Shown one piece after another: positions 1-10,903 of a DNA stretch of 64,000 nucleotides. The stretch is taken from contig CM077163.1 of the NCBI GenBank assembly GCA_039583875.1, positions 229,702,646 to 229,766,645 of the forward strand. The letters are read 5' to 3'. Both the position numbers and the translations under genes were made by a program. The first letter of the stretch is position 1. Each line of letters opens with the position of its first letter. This stretch comes from Platanthera guangdongensis (taxonomy: Eukaryota; Streptophyta; Magnoliopsida; Asparagales; Orchidaceae). Under the pieces are notes generated by a model. That model worked only from the letters and a program-made list of their open reading frames with translations. It was not told the DNA's origin and ran no database searches.

Positions 1-962
1 ACTAGTAGACTGACACTTGGTCTGAGTCCTTGCTGGATGGGCTTGAGTGAAAGGCACTGCCTTTTTCTTGCGAGTTGGGGCTGAAGCACCAAATATAAAT
101 GATCCAGCATGGGCCACTTGTACTTTTTCATAGGGAGCCTTAAAGGCACTCATTCCCCTACCCTTTCATCTTCCATTATAAGATACACTTGCATTCTTAC
201 AAGAATAATTCTCATTCTTATAGTGATCATACATGCAGTCCTGGTCATTCCTATGAGAAGGGAAGATTACCTTATGAGAGGTTGACTGTGGCACTACAGG
301 AGCATTGTCTTTCCCTTTGGAAAGTACAACTCTTGTGTTTCCCTTGATTGCTGACTCTTTCTTACCCTTTTGGGAGAAGAAGGAATTTATCAAGGGGAGC
401 ACAGCTTTAGGCTTACTGAATTCAGCGACAACCCTTCTCTCCTTTACGAGTTTCTCTTCAAGATCCAAAATGATCTCGTCTTTCTGTCGTATGGTCTCAA
501 TTTGGATGATTAAGATGGTCTTCAGTTGACTGACTTCCCTCACTTTCTGATCCAGCAAGGATGTTTTCTCACACTGTTGGGTAACAACTAGCTGTAGAGA
601 GATAATCTCCCCAGCCTGCATCTTGGCCAACTTCTTTCTTCTTCTCAAAGCATCCAAGATTTTACCATACTTGTCAATCAATTAATTGACATCTACCTTA
701 GATTTAGAGTCATATTCATCCCTGAATGAGGATGCATCAGAATCTGCACTGGTCACATGACCTGAGCAATAAGAAGAACTTGACAGATATTGTACCTGAT
801 CTAGACCAGACTGATCCTGACATGATTCTTCTTCTTCTGTCATGACAAATATCACATAACAACTGCAGTCATCTTCTTCTTCAACATCCACCTTTGAATC
901 ACTTTCTGATTGTGATAGAGGGGTCCTGATCTCCATTTTAGCATCTGGAGGATTGACTTCTC
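1..962 (-). pseudogene. Old Ty1/Copia gag remnant, C-terminal part
   Basis: Reading leftward from 962, one frame encodes an acidic Ser/Glu-rich segment, then a Lys/Glu-rich coiled-coil-like stretch (about 680-420), then a basic tail that runs off the window start. An in-frame TAA at 682-684 splits the frame, and another stop lies near 166. The acidic-then-coiled-coil layout resembles the part of Copia gag polyproteins after the capsid-like domain. The N-terminal part of the same gag appears at 5736-6180 on the same strand, so the plus-strand Copia element at 963-5735 interrupts it. The protease and RT of this old element would lie left of the window. Family assignment is by general resemblance only. 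Confidence 0.6.
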
Positions 963-1336
963 TGTTGAAGTTGGTGACCGGGCGGTCTGTCTTGGCGGGT
1001 TGGAGACCGCGCGGTCTGGCGGTTTGACTCGGCGACTTGTAAACCGGGCGGTCTAGCAATCTTCACAGGCGACCTCTCTGCTTCTCTTATTGTAGCCGTG
1101 CGGTTAGTCCTTCTGTCTAACCGCGCGGCCTGTGCGGTTTACTTTGTACAGTCCGCTTAGCTTGTAAATTTTTAGTCCCACATCTCTTATTTGTATTCTC
1201 TCTTCTCTCCTCCATTCTATATAAGGGAGGGCATACCTTTGTAATAGTTATCTTTTTTGGATAATAAAATTTCAATTATTCAAAAGTTTATTCGGCTTGT
1301 TCTCTACTTTTCGCTTCTTTTCGCTACTTTCTAACA
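963..1336 (+). repeat. 5' LTR of the Copia element
   Basis: This 374-bp LTR starts TGTTGAAG and ends CTAACA directly before the primer-binding site. A TATA box (TATATAAG, 1218-1225) and an AATAAA-type signal near 1262 give the U3-R-U5 layout. The first 165 bp hold about five copies of a CCGCGCGG-like palindrome, near 975, 1006, 1044, 1098 and 1119. The first 84 bp are repeated without change at 5388-5471. Confidence 0.92.
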
Positions 1337-1350
1337 TGGTATCAGAGGGC
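1337..1350 (+). other. Primer-binding site (initiator Met-tRNA type)
   Basis: TGGTATCAGAGGGC directly follows the LTR. It matches the usual Copia primer-binding site complementary to initiator methionine tRNA, except at its last bases. Confidence 0.85.
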
Positions 1351-2077
1351 ACGGTCATTTCCTCCTGATTCTGTGCGCTCTCTGTTGTTCGCGGCTTGTC
1401 TTCCGCGTTCTGCGGCTTGTTCGCGGCTTGCCTTCTCATCTGTCCGCGCGGCTTGTTTCTATCCGCGCGGCTTGTCTCTGTCCGCTGCCTGTTCGCGCGG
1501 CTTGCTTCTTCTTGGTTCTCTTCTACTACTGCTCTTTGTCGCAGCGACCTGTTTCCGTGTCGCCACGCTCCTTGTTCTTTCCTGCCGCTCCGACTTCCTA
1601 GTCGCTGCGGTCTGTCTCTGTCCGCGCGTGTTGTCTCTGTACTCGCGGTTTGCTGCTGTGATCTGCCTGACCGTGCGGGTTGTTCCGTTCTCCCCCGCAT
1701 CTTGGTCGCGGTCACCTGCTCTTCTCCTCTCTTCTGTTCGCTCGGCCTTTTTCAGTCCGCGCGACCTCTTCCCCGCTGTGCCCTTGACTGCTGTGATCTG
1801 CCTGACCGTGCGGGTTGTACCTTTCTTACCTGCATCTTGGTCGCGGTCACCTGCTCTTCTCCTCTCTTCTGTTCGCTCGGCCTTTTTCAGTCCGCGCGAC
1901 TTCTTCCCCGCTGTGCCTTGATCTGCATCCTAGCCGCTCGTGTTCGCGCGGCTTCTTCCCTTTTTCCCGCCGCGGTTTCACGCGGATTCTTCCTTGTTTG
2001 AGCGGCCTCTCTGCCCTTCTCCTTTAGCCGCTCCTGCTTGTTAGTCGCCGCGACCTCCTGGTTTAGTCGCGCGGCTT
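1351..2077 (+). repeat. GC/CT-rich leader with CGCGCGG repeats in place of gag
   Basis: The ~730 bp between primer-binding site and protease encode no gag: no capsid-like domain and no zinc knuckle is seen in any frame. The stretch contains many short repeats around TCCGCGCGGCTTGT. It also has a tandem duplication of about 138 bp (about 1651-1788 and 1789-1925). Open frames here are low-complexity Cys/Arg/Leu/Ser-rich and look like by-products of the repeats. Confidence 0.75.
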
Positions 2078-5000
2078 GTGCTCTGCACCTTGGTCGTGGC
2101 CCTTCGTGCCGCTGGTGTGCTGTCACCGACACCGCTGCAGTTTCTTCTTCCTCCCTTCATGGCTTTCATATCCTCCTCCACGCCATTCACCTCGGTTGTC
2201 ACGTCTTCTAGTCGTGCACACGTTATTACTCAGGGCAAATGGCTGATCGACACTGGTGCTACCAATCATATGACCGGCCATCTCCCGTGTTTCTCTCTCC
2301 TAGAAAAACATGCTCGCTTGCCCCCGGTTACTCTCGCTGACGGCTCTTCATCATCAGTTCATGGAACAGGGATAGTTCATGTCACTCCGTCTCTTCACTT
2401 GGCGGATACTCTCTACGTGCCACAGTTCCCGTGCAACTTATTATCTGTTACCTCTCTTTACAAGCAATTACAGTGTTCCGTCACATTTACTTCTACTTCT
2501 TGCTCTTTTCAGGATCCGGACTCCCAACGGACGATTGCTACTGGGACTGAGAGTGGCGGCTTATACTTCCTAGACAACATTTCTGCTTTTTCCACCTTCT
2601 CCTCCACCTCCACAGATCTTCTCCAATGACATCTCCGCCTTGGTCATGCTCCTCCCCGTCTTCTTCGTCAACTTCTGCCCCACCTTCCTCCTCAAAGTCC
2701 TCCGCTCAACTGTGAGGCCTGTCAGCTTGGCAAGCATCACCGCTCCTCCTTCCCTCCAAAGCACGTTCGTAGCTCTACCCGTCCGTTTGATCTTATCCAC
2801 TCCGATATCTGGGGTCCTTCTCCTACTCTTACCATTGGTCGGGGTAGTTCCTATTTTGTCACGTTCATTGATGATTTCTCTCGCTGTACGTGGGTGTATC
2901 TGTTAAAAGATCGCTCCGAATTATTCTCTGTATGGACATCCTTCTATCTCATGATCAAAACTCAGTTTGGTGTTTCTATCCAGGTGTTTCGATCTGATAA
3001 TGCCCAGGAATATCTCAGTCGTGACTTCTCTACATTCTGCATGCAAAATGAGATTCTTCATCAAACTAGTTGTGTCTATACTTCACAACAAAATGGTGTG
3101 GCCGAACGCAAAAACCGTCACCTGCTCGATGTCGCTCGCACCTTGATGACCCAGATGCATGTTCCTCGCTCCTATTGGGGCTATGCTGTTCTCCTTGCCT
3201 GCTACCTCATCAATCGCATCCCCTCCACGGTTCTCCACGGCCAAACCCCGTTCTCCATTTTGTATCCGGGAAAGGAGCCGTTTCCTCTCCCTCTCCAAAT
3301 CTTTGGATGCACTGCCTTTGTGCATACCCCTTCTGCCACCCGTGATAAGTTCTCCCCTCGCTCCACCAAATGTGTCTTTCTAGGGTACTCCACCACTCAG
3401 AAAGGCTACTGTTGTTTTGATCCCGTCCTTCGTAAGCAGTTCGTCTCTGCTGACGTCACCTTCTTCGAGAATACCTCCTACTTCTCGGATGACTCTTCTC
3501 CTCTTCTCCCAGCTTCTGATTCTCCTGCCGTTCCCTTCGTTCCCTCGCCTCCTCCTACACTCTCCACCACTACACCGTCTCCACCCCCTCCTCTTCCTCC
3601 ACCTCTCTCTCTCCCTTCTCCACCACCCTCTCCCTCATCTCCGCTGCCGTCGCTCTCTTCTCCCGGGCCAGCTTTCTCTACCACGGATGCTCCGGATGCC
3701 GCGGGCCCGGCTGACCTGGATCTTCCTATCGCTCTTCGCAAAGGGGTGCGGACGTGTACCTTACACCCCCTTGCTGCTGTTGTTTCCTATGATCGTCTTA
3801 CTCCTTCTCGCAGGGCATTTGCACTGGCCATCTCTGCCACTGCCACTCCCCGCTCCTATCAGGAGGCCCTTGCTATTCCTCACTGGAAGATGGCCATGGA
3901 TGAGGAAATGACGACCCTCACTGAGCGGGGTACCTGGACTCTTGTTCCTCCTCCCTTTGGTACTGATGTTGTTGGCTGTCGCTGGGTCTTTGTGGTCAAA
4001 TTTAGCCCAGACGGCACTGTGGATCGGTATAAGGCTCGCCTTGTGGCTAAGGGCTTTACTCAGACCTATGAGGTTGATTACTTTGACACCTTCTCCCCTG
4101 TGGCTCGTCTCAGCACCATCCGGGTTCTTCTCTCTGTGGCCGTCAATCGGGATTGGCCGATTTCTCAGCTGGACGTCAAGAATGCCTTCCTTTATGGTGA
4201 TCTTCACGAGGCCGTTTACATGGAGCAACCTCCTGGGTATGTTGCTCAGGGGGAGACACGAGTATGCCGGCTGCAGAAGGCAATTTATGGCCTCAAGCAG
4301 AGTCCTCGAGCTTGGTTTGACAAGTTCAGCGGTATTGTGGAGGCTGTTGGTTTTGTGCGAAGCTCTGCTGATCACTCTCTCTTTATTCGCAAAACTCCTT
4401 CTGGGCTGGTTGTTCTTGTTGTGTACGTCGATGATATTCTTCTCACTGGCGATGACCAGGAAGGGGTAGCCCTGACAAAGCGACATCTTCGCCAACATCT
4501 GATCACTAAAGATATGGGCTCTCCAAAGTACTTTCTGTGGATCGAACTCTCGCGGAAGCCCGACTCCTTAGTTCTCTCTCAGCGTAAGTATGCCCTTGAT
4601 CTTTTAAAAGAGGCATGATTGACTGGAGCTAAACCTGCCCGATGCCCCATGGCTATTGGGGAGGACAAAACCTGGACAGATGATTCGCCTCCTCTTTCAG
4701 ATAGTTCGCGGTACAGGCGTCTGGTTGGTAAGCTCATATATCTCACAGTGACCAGACCCGACATTTCCTATGCTGTGGGCAAGGTGAGTCAATTCATGCA
4801 AGCGCCTAGGGAATGTCATCTACAGTCCGCCTTGCGGATCTTGGAATATGTCAAAGCAGCGCCTGGGAAAGGATTACTGTTTTAGAAGAATGGTCATCTG
4901 AGGATTGAAGCCTACTCAGATGTAAGTTATGCTGATGACAAAGGGGATCGCAAGTCCACCTCAGGTTTTTGCACCTTTGTTGGGGGAAATCTGGTGAGCT

Positions 5001-5380
5001 GGAAGAGCAAAAAGCAGTCTGTTGTCTCCAGGTCCAGTGCAGAAGCTGAGTATCGCAGTATGACGTCAACCACTTGTGAGTTGAAATGGTTGCGGGCTCT
5101 CATGCTAGATTTAGGAGAGGTGTACAACCATCCTCTTCCTATGTTCTGTGATAACAAGGCCGCCATATACATCTCCAAAAACCCGGTATTCCATGAAAGA
5201 ACAAAGCACATTGAGGTTGACTGTCATTTCATTCGTGAAGAGATTTTAAAAGAACAAATTTGCACTCCGTTTGTCACGTCTGATAAAGAGCTAGCTGACA
5301 TCTTCACCAAGCCAGTCTCCGCCTCGTTTCTGCATGTTTGCGACAAGCTGGACATGATTGATATATATGCTCCAGCTTGA
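2078..5380 (+). pseudogene. Copia pol: protease, integrase, RT, RNase H, with three in-frame stops
   Basis: A single frame runs from about 2078 to the TGA at 5378-5380 and is broken only by TGA 2627-2629, TGA 4616-4618 and TAG 4883-4885. Domains in order: aspartic protease with DTGAT near 2251; GAG-pre-integrase with LGH after the first stop and a CxxC pair near 2711; integrase core with HSDIWG, SDNAQEY and a QNGVAERKN motif near 3090; a proline/serine-rich linker (3480-3700); RT with YVDD near 4427; RNase H ending at 5380. The first stop lies where the Trp of the W-H-x-R-L-G-H motif is expected. The product would act in cytoplasmic particles to copy RNA into DNA and integrate it. Because there are no frameshifts, decay seems modest. 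The ATG at 2159 is one possible start. Gag is absent, so particles would have to come from another element. Confidence 0.88.
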
Positions 5381-5387
5381 GGGGGAG

Positions 5388-5735
5388 TGTTGAAGTTGGT
5401 GACCGGGCGGTCTGTCTTGGCGGGTTGGAGACCGCGCGGTCTGGCGGTTTGACTCGGCGACTTGTAAACCGAAAAGTAGAGAACAAGCCGAATAAACTTT
5501 TGAATAATTGAAATTTTATTATCCAAAAAAGATAACTATTACAAAGGTATGCCTTCCCTTATATAGAATGGAGGAGAGAAGAGAGAATATAAATAAGAGA
5601 TGTGAGACTAAAAATTTACAAGCTAAGCGACTATACAAAGTAAACCGCACAGGCCGCGCGGTTAGACAGAAGGACTAACCGCACGGCTACAATAAGAGAA
5701 GCAGAGAGGTCGCCTGTGAAGATTGCTAGACCGCA
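5388..5735 (+). repeat. Rearranged 3' LTR with internal inversion
   Basis: Positions 5388-5471 repeat the first 84 bp of the 5' LTR exactly. From 5472 to 5734 the sequence is the reverse complement of 5' LTR positions about 1048-1311, with a handful of substitutions and small gaps. The last 25 bp of a normal LTR are missing. The TATA box is therefore inverted (5558-5565) and points back into the element. Confidence 0.9.
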
Positions 5736-6180
5736 ATGTAGGTTTCTTCTTCTTCTTCAGACTCTGAACCACTGTCAGAAAGACTGACTTCCTCTATCCC
5801 TTCGATGTAGCCAGTGAGAGAATCCCACATCTCTTTGGCTGTCTTGTAGTGGACATGCATCTGGAAGGTGAAGTCATCTATAACACTTACCATAATGTGT
5901 TATGCCCTCTTGTCCATAGATGCCAAGTTAATTTCATCTTCAAACATCTTTGCATAACTCTTTGGGGTCTGGATGCTTGCATCTGATGTAGAGACCCTCA
6001 TGGCAATGAAGGGTCCTTCTTGAATTGAAGCCAAGACTCTAGGATCACTGGCTTCCATGATCTGTCTGATCCTTTATTTCCATGTCCCAAAGTTCTCCTT
6101 GCTGCATACTTGAAGCTCCATTGAGCTCCACTCCTTATGGTTGTCTTTTGAACCCACCAATGCTAACCTTTTAGCTATCC
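5736..6180 (-). pseudogene. Old Ty1/Copia gag remnant, N-terminal part
   Basis: Read leftward, the frame encodes a Copia gag-like segment with Trp/Lys-rich and DFTFQMH/AKEMWDSL motifs. It ends in a run of acidic residues at the junction with the inserted Copia element. At least two in-frame stops interrupt it, near 6075 and near 5908. It is probably the upstream half of the gag continued at 962-1. Together the pieces date the 963-5735 insertion as younger than this element. Confidence 0.6.
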
Positions 6181-7122
6181 TTTATGGTTCTCTGTTTGAA
6201 CCCACTCAACGCCAAACTCCTTACACAAAATTCTGTCTTAGCTGTTATGCTAAGACTAACACTTGTCTCAGCGGTTCTTTCTTCACATCTGAGATTGTCT
6301 TCTGTCTCAGCGGTTTCTTCTCAACGGTCTCAATGTTTTCTTCTTCTCAACTGAGACTATCTTCTGTGTCAACGGTTTCTTCTCACCGCTTTTGCTGAAA
6401 CCAACATTTCTATCAGCGCTTTTGCATTGAGCTTCTCAGTTGTCTCAGCTGTCTCGATGTTTTTGCCTTAGGCAAAATCTTCCTGCTTCTCTGGCGTTGA
6501 GAGCGCTGAATGTGTCTTCCTCACTCACCATTTTTTGCCTTAGCCCAATTTCTGAACTTAGTTCGACTAACTGAACTGAGTTCGACGAATGACGAACTCA
6601 GCTCGACGAATTCTGAACTTAGTTCGACGAATTTTCTGAATTGAGCTCGACGAACTCAGAGTCTAAAACTCTGAACTTAGCTCGACGAATAGTGAGCTCA
6701 TCTCGACGAACTCTGAACTTAGTTCGACGAATTTTGAAGTTCGACTAAGTTCAACTCACAACCTTTTTGTTGTGATCTTAGCTCGACGAATGACAGACTC
6801 AGCTCGACGAACTGTGAACTCAGTTTGACGAATTTCTGAACTGAGTTCTACTCACAGCCTTTTGCTGTATGACGTTGAGTGTGTCTTCATCACTCAACGC
6901 CCGTGGACTTAGACAGATTTCTGTCAGCCCACAACATAGGTAAGAGTTTACCTGACTTGACTGCTTAGGATACTTCTTGCCTTTCCAGCATCTTCATTTT
7001 GTGACCTCCTGTCACATCACTTAGACAATTTGTCTAGACTTATTCCTTGGAACATCCTGCACATGATGAGCCTAAACAACATCAAATGCAATTATGCTCT
7101 TAGTCTTGATGGTGATGTCTCT
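6181..7122. repeat. Repeat-rich noncoding block with degenerate ~20-bp tandem units
   Basis: No coding region is supported. From about 6551 to 6855 there are roughly a dozen degenerate copies of a ~20-bp unit with core TTAGTTCGACGAA. About 6240-6430 holds a looser Thr/Ser-codon-like repetition around TCAGCGGTTTCTTC. The block lies upstream of the old minus-strand gag, so it may be that element's LTR or leader; I could not define LTR ends. Confidence 0.55.
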
Positions 7123-7793
7123 TCAAATCCACTCTAGGGAACATTGTGGGCAATGGACCCAACAACCAGCTCTTCTTTTCTTATATCTGCCCCGATGAGA
7201 CACACGTGCTTTGGCCGACTCCGCCTTCGATGACTCTTTATTTATTCGACAGAACTCATGATACAACAATGCCGCAGACACTTCATTGTACTTTAAGTCC
7301 TCATTCCCATGAATGAGAGACATCGTGAAGTTCTCATACTCAACTGAAAACGAATTAAATAGAATGCGTGTCTTGTCTTCATCACCAACATTCTCGTCCA
7401 AATTCAACAGATCTGTTAATAGTTTCATGAACTCATTCAAATGCTCATCAATCGATACTTCACGTCTCATCTGAAGCCGGTACAATCGATGCTTCATGTG
7501 GAGACGATTCTCTATGCTCTTCGTACGATATTTATTCTCCAGCGTCCTCCAAAGGTTTCCCGCATAAGTCTCCAACATAACTTCGTATTTGATCTCTTGT
7601 GTCAAACAATTTTTAAACAATCCGCAAGTACTCCAGTTTATCTCTGTCCAAGCCATCTCAGTCATCCCATCAGGGCATTCATTACCATCAAGAACGTTCT
7701 CCAAATTCAGAAAGCAAAGCGCATCTATCACCTCGCATCACCACATGACAAAGTTACCATTTCCATCAAATTTGATATTTTAACTGGATGCAA
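7123..7793 (-). pseudogene. Second Copia gag (UBN2-type) fragment
   Basis: The minus-strand frame encodes a UBN2/gag-polypeptide-like sequence. It has KFDGNGNF near the start, LENKY and HLNEFMKL in the middle, and a basic tail. An in-frame TGA follows a Trp codon early in the domain (near 7752), where Lys or Arg is usual. No complete zinc knuckle follows. Its sequence differs from the gag at 5736-6180, so it comes from another Copia family. It appears to be an isolated fragment. Confidence 0.72.
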
Positions 7794-8095
7794 ACCAGCA
7801 TGATGAATCGTTAATTTTGCCGCTCTAGAGTCTCTCATTTTTCTGGTTGATTACAACAATAATAACACAAAACAACAACTATAAATTTTTTTGTTAATTA
7901 TTTTAAAACAAAATCTTTTGTTGTCTGTTGCTCTTCACAAATCTGACGCTGAGCCTCTGAATTGGAAGATCACCGCAAATGAAGAGAACCCAACCAAACA
8001 AATATTTTTTTTCTACAATACCGTAGGTAGAGAATCCAACCAAACAAATTTTTTTTTGGTTTCAATTCGCCACGTCTCCTGTATGATGGTGAGAG

Positions 8096-8286
8096 AGGAG
8101 AGATTTTATGATGCCACAGTGATTCATAGAGCTATGTGCCTCATGAGCACTTAAAGCAATTTTACAGCTGTTATACAGCTGTAATATTACAGCCGAAATA
8201 TTACAGCCGTAATTACAACCGTAAAACTGCTTAAAATGCCCATGAGACACATAACTTTATGAACCACGGTGACACCATAAAATTTG
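8096..8286. mobile_element. Foldback MITE with ~60-bp terminal inverted repeats
   Basis: The left arm (from about 8107, TTATGATGCCACAGTG...) is the imperfect reverse complement of the right arm ending near 8281. The two arms match over roughly 60 bp at about 80-85 percent. The centre has further inverted motifs built from TACAGCTGTAATATTACAGC. There is no coding capacity. The structure fits a small non-autonomous DNA transposon; the superfamily is not determined. Confidence 0.75.
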
Positions 8287-8454
8287 TTGTAAGAGAGAGA
8301 GAGCCCAAACTTCAATTTTTTTTAACGATACACCGTTGTTGCTATACCGCCGGCGAGAGAAAAACAACAGAACTTTTCCTTTCCCGATTTTACAGCCTTG
8401 TGACTTGTCGGAGAAGGAACAACTTTCCCACTTTTTTCTTTTTTTGATTAAGAT

Positions 8455-8515
8455 TCGGTTCATGCGGTCGTAACCGCTTGACCGGTGAAAATAAGTCCCC
8501 CCAAAACGAAGCCTA
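8455..8515. mobile_element. Half copy of a ~110-bp MITE
   Basis: The stretch from GGTTCATGCGGTCG through GACCGGTGAAAATAAGTCC to GAAGCCT matches the right half of the complete MITE at 43820-43930. The left half is absent. Confidence 0.7.
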
Positions 8516-9218
8516 AAACATAATCAAAAAGCCCATTAAAAGAAAGCCCAGTGCCATCATTATCTCAGGCCCAACATGACTAGCTCATGTAAGGCCCTGG
8601 GACGGGAAAGGAACGCCACCATGGGACGGGAGGTAGGGGGTGGAGGCTGAGGTGAACGACGATATTTCACCTTTCGTAGAAGGCAGCTGCTGGAAACATT
8701 GGGGAAAGATGAAAAAATAAACGGGATTCGCTCCCAGCGGTGGTGTTCGATGCAAACGTGATGGGTGCGCCTAAGAGAGACTAAATATTCCCGGAATATA
8801 ATTATTGAGGGCCCAATGCAATATAATACTGAAAAAACAGTAGTGAGTGCATGAATCAAATAGCTACTTAAAAAGAGAGTTGATATTAGCAATCCAATTA
8901 CAGATATTCGCACCACAAAAATTATAAAAGTCTCATTGTACACTTAGTCCAATTCTTGCTAATCGCACCCCATTGAATAACCTCCTCCCCCGTCTCTCTC
9001 CTCCCGCTGCTTAAACTCCAGCCGTAGTTCTAGATCATCTGATAAGAAATCACCTCAGAAATTTCAACACCAAGCAAAAGAACAGAGACAAAAAACAAAC
9101 AAGAAAGGAGAAAATCAATCACACAAAACACAAGTTTTTTTTTTTGTAAAAACCCTTTCCGGAGAAAATCAGAGAGACACCACCAGAAAATCCACATGTT
9201 GAAAGAAATCAGTTACAC

Positions 9219-9238
9219 TGTTCGCCTTAAGGCGAACA
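9219..9238. repeat. Perfect 20-bp palindrome
   Basis: TGTTCGCCTTAAGGCGAACA equals its own reverse complement. It is a lone palindrome in AT-rich DNA with no gene nearby. Confidence 0.8.
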
Positions 9239-9304
9239 ATAAATAGGTGGAAAAACAGGGCATCCTGAAAACATATCAAAAGACCCAAAAAACCCTTGGG
9301 CCAA

Positions 9305-9420
9305 AAAAACCATCACATTGGTGACATCGAATCAAAGTTAACCCAAAAAAAACCATCAACCAGCATCAGCGAATCAGAGTTAACCCCAAAACCATCGCAT
9401 TGGCTCCACAAAATTGAAAT
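9305..9420. repeat. Short direct repeats, about 46-bp unit, 2-3 copies
   Basis: Degenerate copies of a unit containing AAACCATC, CATTGG, GAATCA and GAGTTAACC follow each other. No coding role is apparent. Confidence 0.5.
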
Positions 9421-10903
9421 TATGCAGCGAAAATCCCAAAAAAGTGATTAGAAGAAGTGCACTTCTTCTAGAGTTTAATTTCTAGTAGTGAGAGTGGAGG
9501 AACAGATAATTAAAAACTTAGAAAAAGAGTCATGTTAGGGCAGGTTTGGTCTACATCGATCGTACGGATAGCACCCGTTCATGTGCAAAAACTGAAAGTA
9601 AGGTTTGGGTAAAGTATCTTGATGATGGTATCAATAATCTAGACGATCTTTTGAGGAGGTGGCGTCTAGGTAGGGGAAGAAGGGTCGTGAGTGTTTCGCT
9701 TATTCGGGTTGGAGGTGGAGTGCAAATATATTTTTTGGACTACAAATAAAATTTATGGACTACGAATAGTAATGGACTGCGAATAGACAATTATAGACTA
9801 CAATATCAACTCTTTTTAAAAACTTAATACAAATCTATTATCCGGGGCTTCTTCGTCCGCCCGCCCCGTCCCTTCTCTTGATATCCCAATTCTTTTTCTA
9901 CACAGATGACATAAAACAAATATATATAAAGAAGAGCAATTGTTATTGACAGATCATAAACATCTATTTTCAAATCAAATTTCTGAATTTAAGCTGTTGA
10001 TGTTTTCATTCTCATGAGTAGGACCAGGAAATGAAGAAACTTTTTCGGCTACCTTCGGAGCCCAGACCAATGACTCTATTTTGAGTAGGACCAGGAAACG
10101 ATGACACTACTCCGATGATCTTCTGAAACTAGGCCGACGACTTCATCCCGCACATCGAAGTTGAAAAAAAAATCAGAAGAGCAAGAAGAAACACTCACCT
10201 GCTCTCAATGTAAATCCAGTGATCATGCACGCCTCTTATTCCCACCATATACATATTGCTATGTTATATTAAAAAAAAATAAATCATACATCTAGATTCC
10301 GATCAAAAAAATAAAAAAAAAAGAAAAAAATCAAAATCACAAACTCTAAACGACATGATGATTGTTCTCCTTAGAGCCTGATTATTTGTTTTTTTTGTAC
10401 TTATCTGCAAATTATTTCTGATAACAAAACTAGATCCTTTTGAAGTTGCAAATAGTAAAAATTTACGAACGGACAAATCCAATCTACTAATGACAATTGT
10501 GTATTGGGTAAAGAAATACAATTGAATATAATATATAAAGAAATAATTAAGTACAGTTAAACACACACTGATTATATATTTCTACTATTATACGAAAACT
10601 ATTCTTTAGTGAAACATTGTCTGATGTCCCTATATTGCCCTTATAGTTGTATTCATAATTACACAATTATACCAAACTTTATATTAATATATTATAAATG
10701 CAATATCCTTTTAGCTAATTATACAATTTTACAATATTAAAATACAAAAAATAAAAACACTAGATAACTTAAAGCTATTGTCTATAGCTAAAAATGACAA
10801 AAGAAAGATTAATGTTTTAACATTAAAATATAATTTGTTTTACAAAATAAAAATTGTATTCTTGATTTATATTTTTTTACGGTCATTTTGAGTACTCATA
10901 TAT

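Larger units (their letters stand above)
963..5735 (+). mobile_element. Ty1/Copia LTR retrotransposon, gag-less and defective
   Basis: The element has a 5' LTR (963-1336), a primer-binding site (1337-1350), a leader without recognisable gag, a pol reading frame (to 5380), a polypurine tract (5379-5387) and a rearranged 3' LTR (5388-5735). It sits inside an older minus-strand Copia gag. No clean target duplication is visible: the five bases before the 5' LTR (TTCTC) do not match those after the 3' end. This fits the rearrangement at that end. Protease, integrase, RT and RNase H occur in Copia order, with integrase before RT. Confidence 0.88.
7800..10900. other. Gene-free AT-rich stretch
   Basis: No gene is supported in these 3.1 kb apart from the repeats listed separately. 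Open frames are short and lack recognisable motifs. The minus-strand frame at 8560-8943 has hydrophobic residues but no family resemblance. Poly-A/T runs occur near 9130 and 10310, and 10570-10890 is very AT-rich. Confidence 0.6.

Noticed and set aside
1396..2001. 201-aa Cys/Leu/Arg-rich frame in the Copia leader as a possible gag
   Set aside because: It is built from CGCGCGG repeats and the ~138-bp duplication, and it has no capsid or zinc-knuckle features.
8560..8943. 127-aa minus-strand frame with hydrophobic stretches
   Set aside because: No recognisable domain and no supporting context; likely chance in AT-rich DNA.
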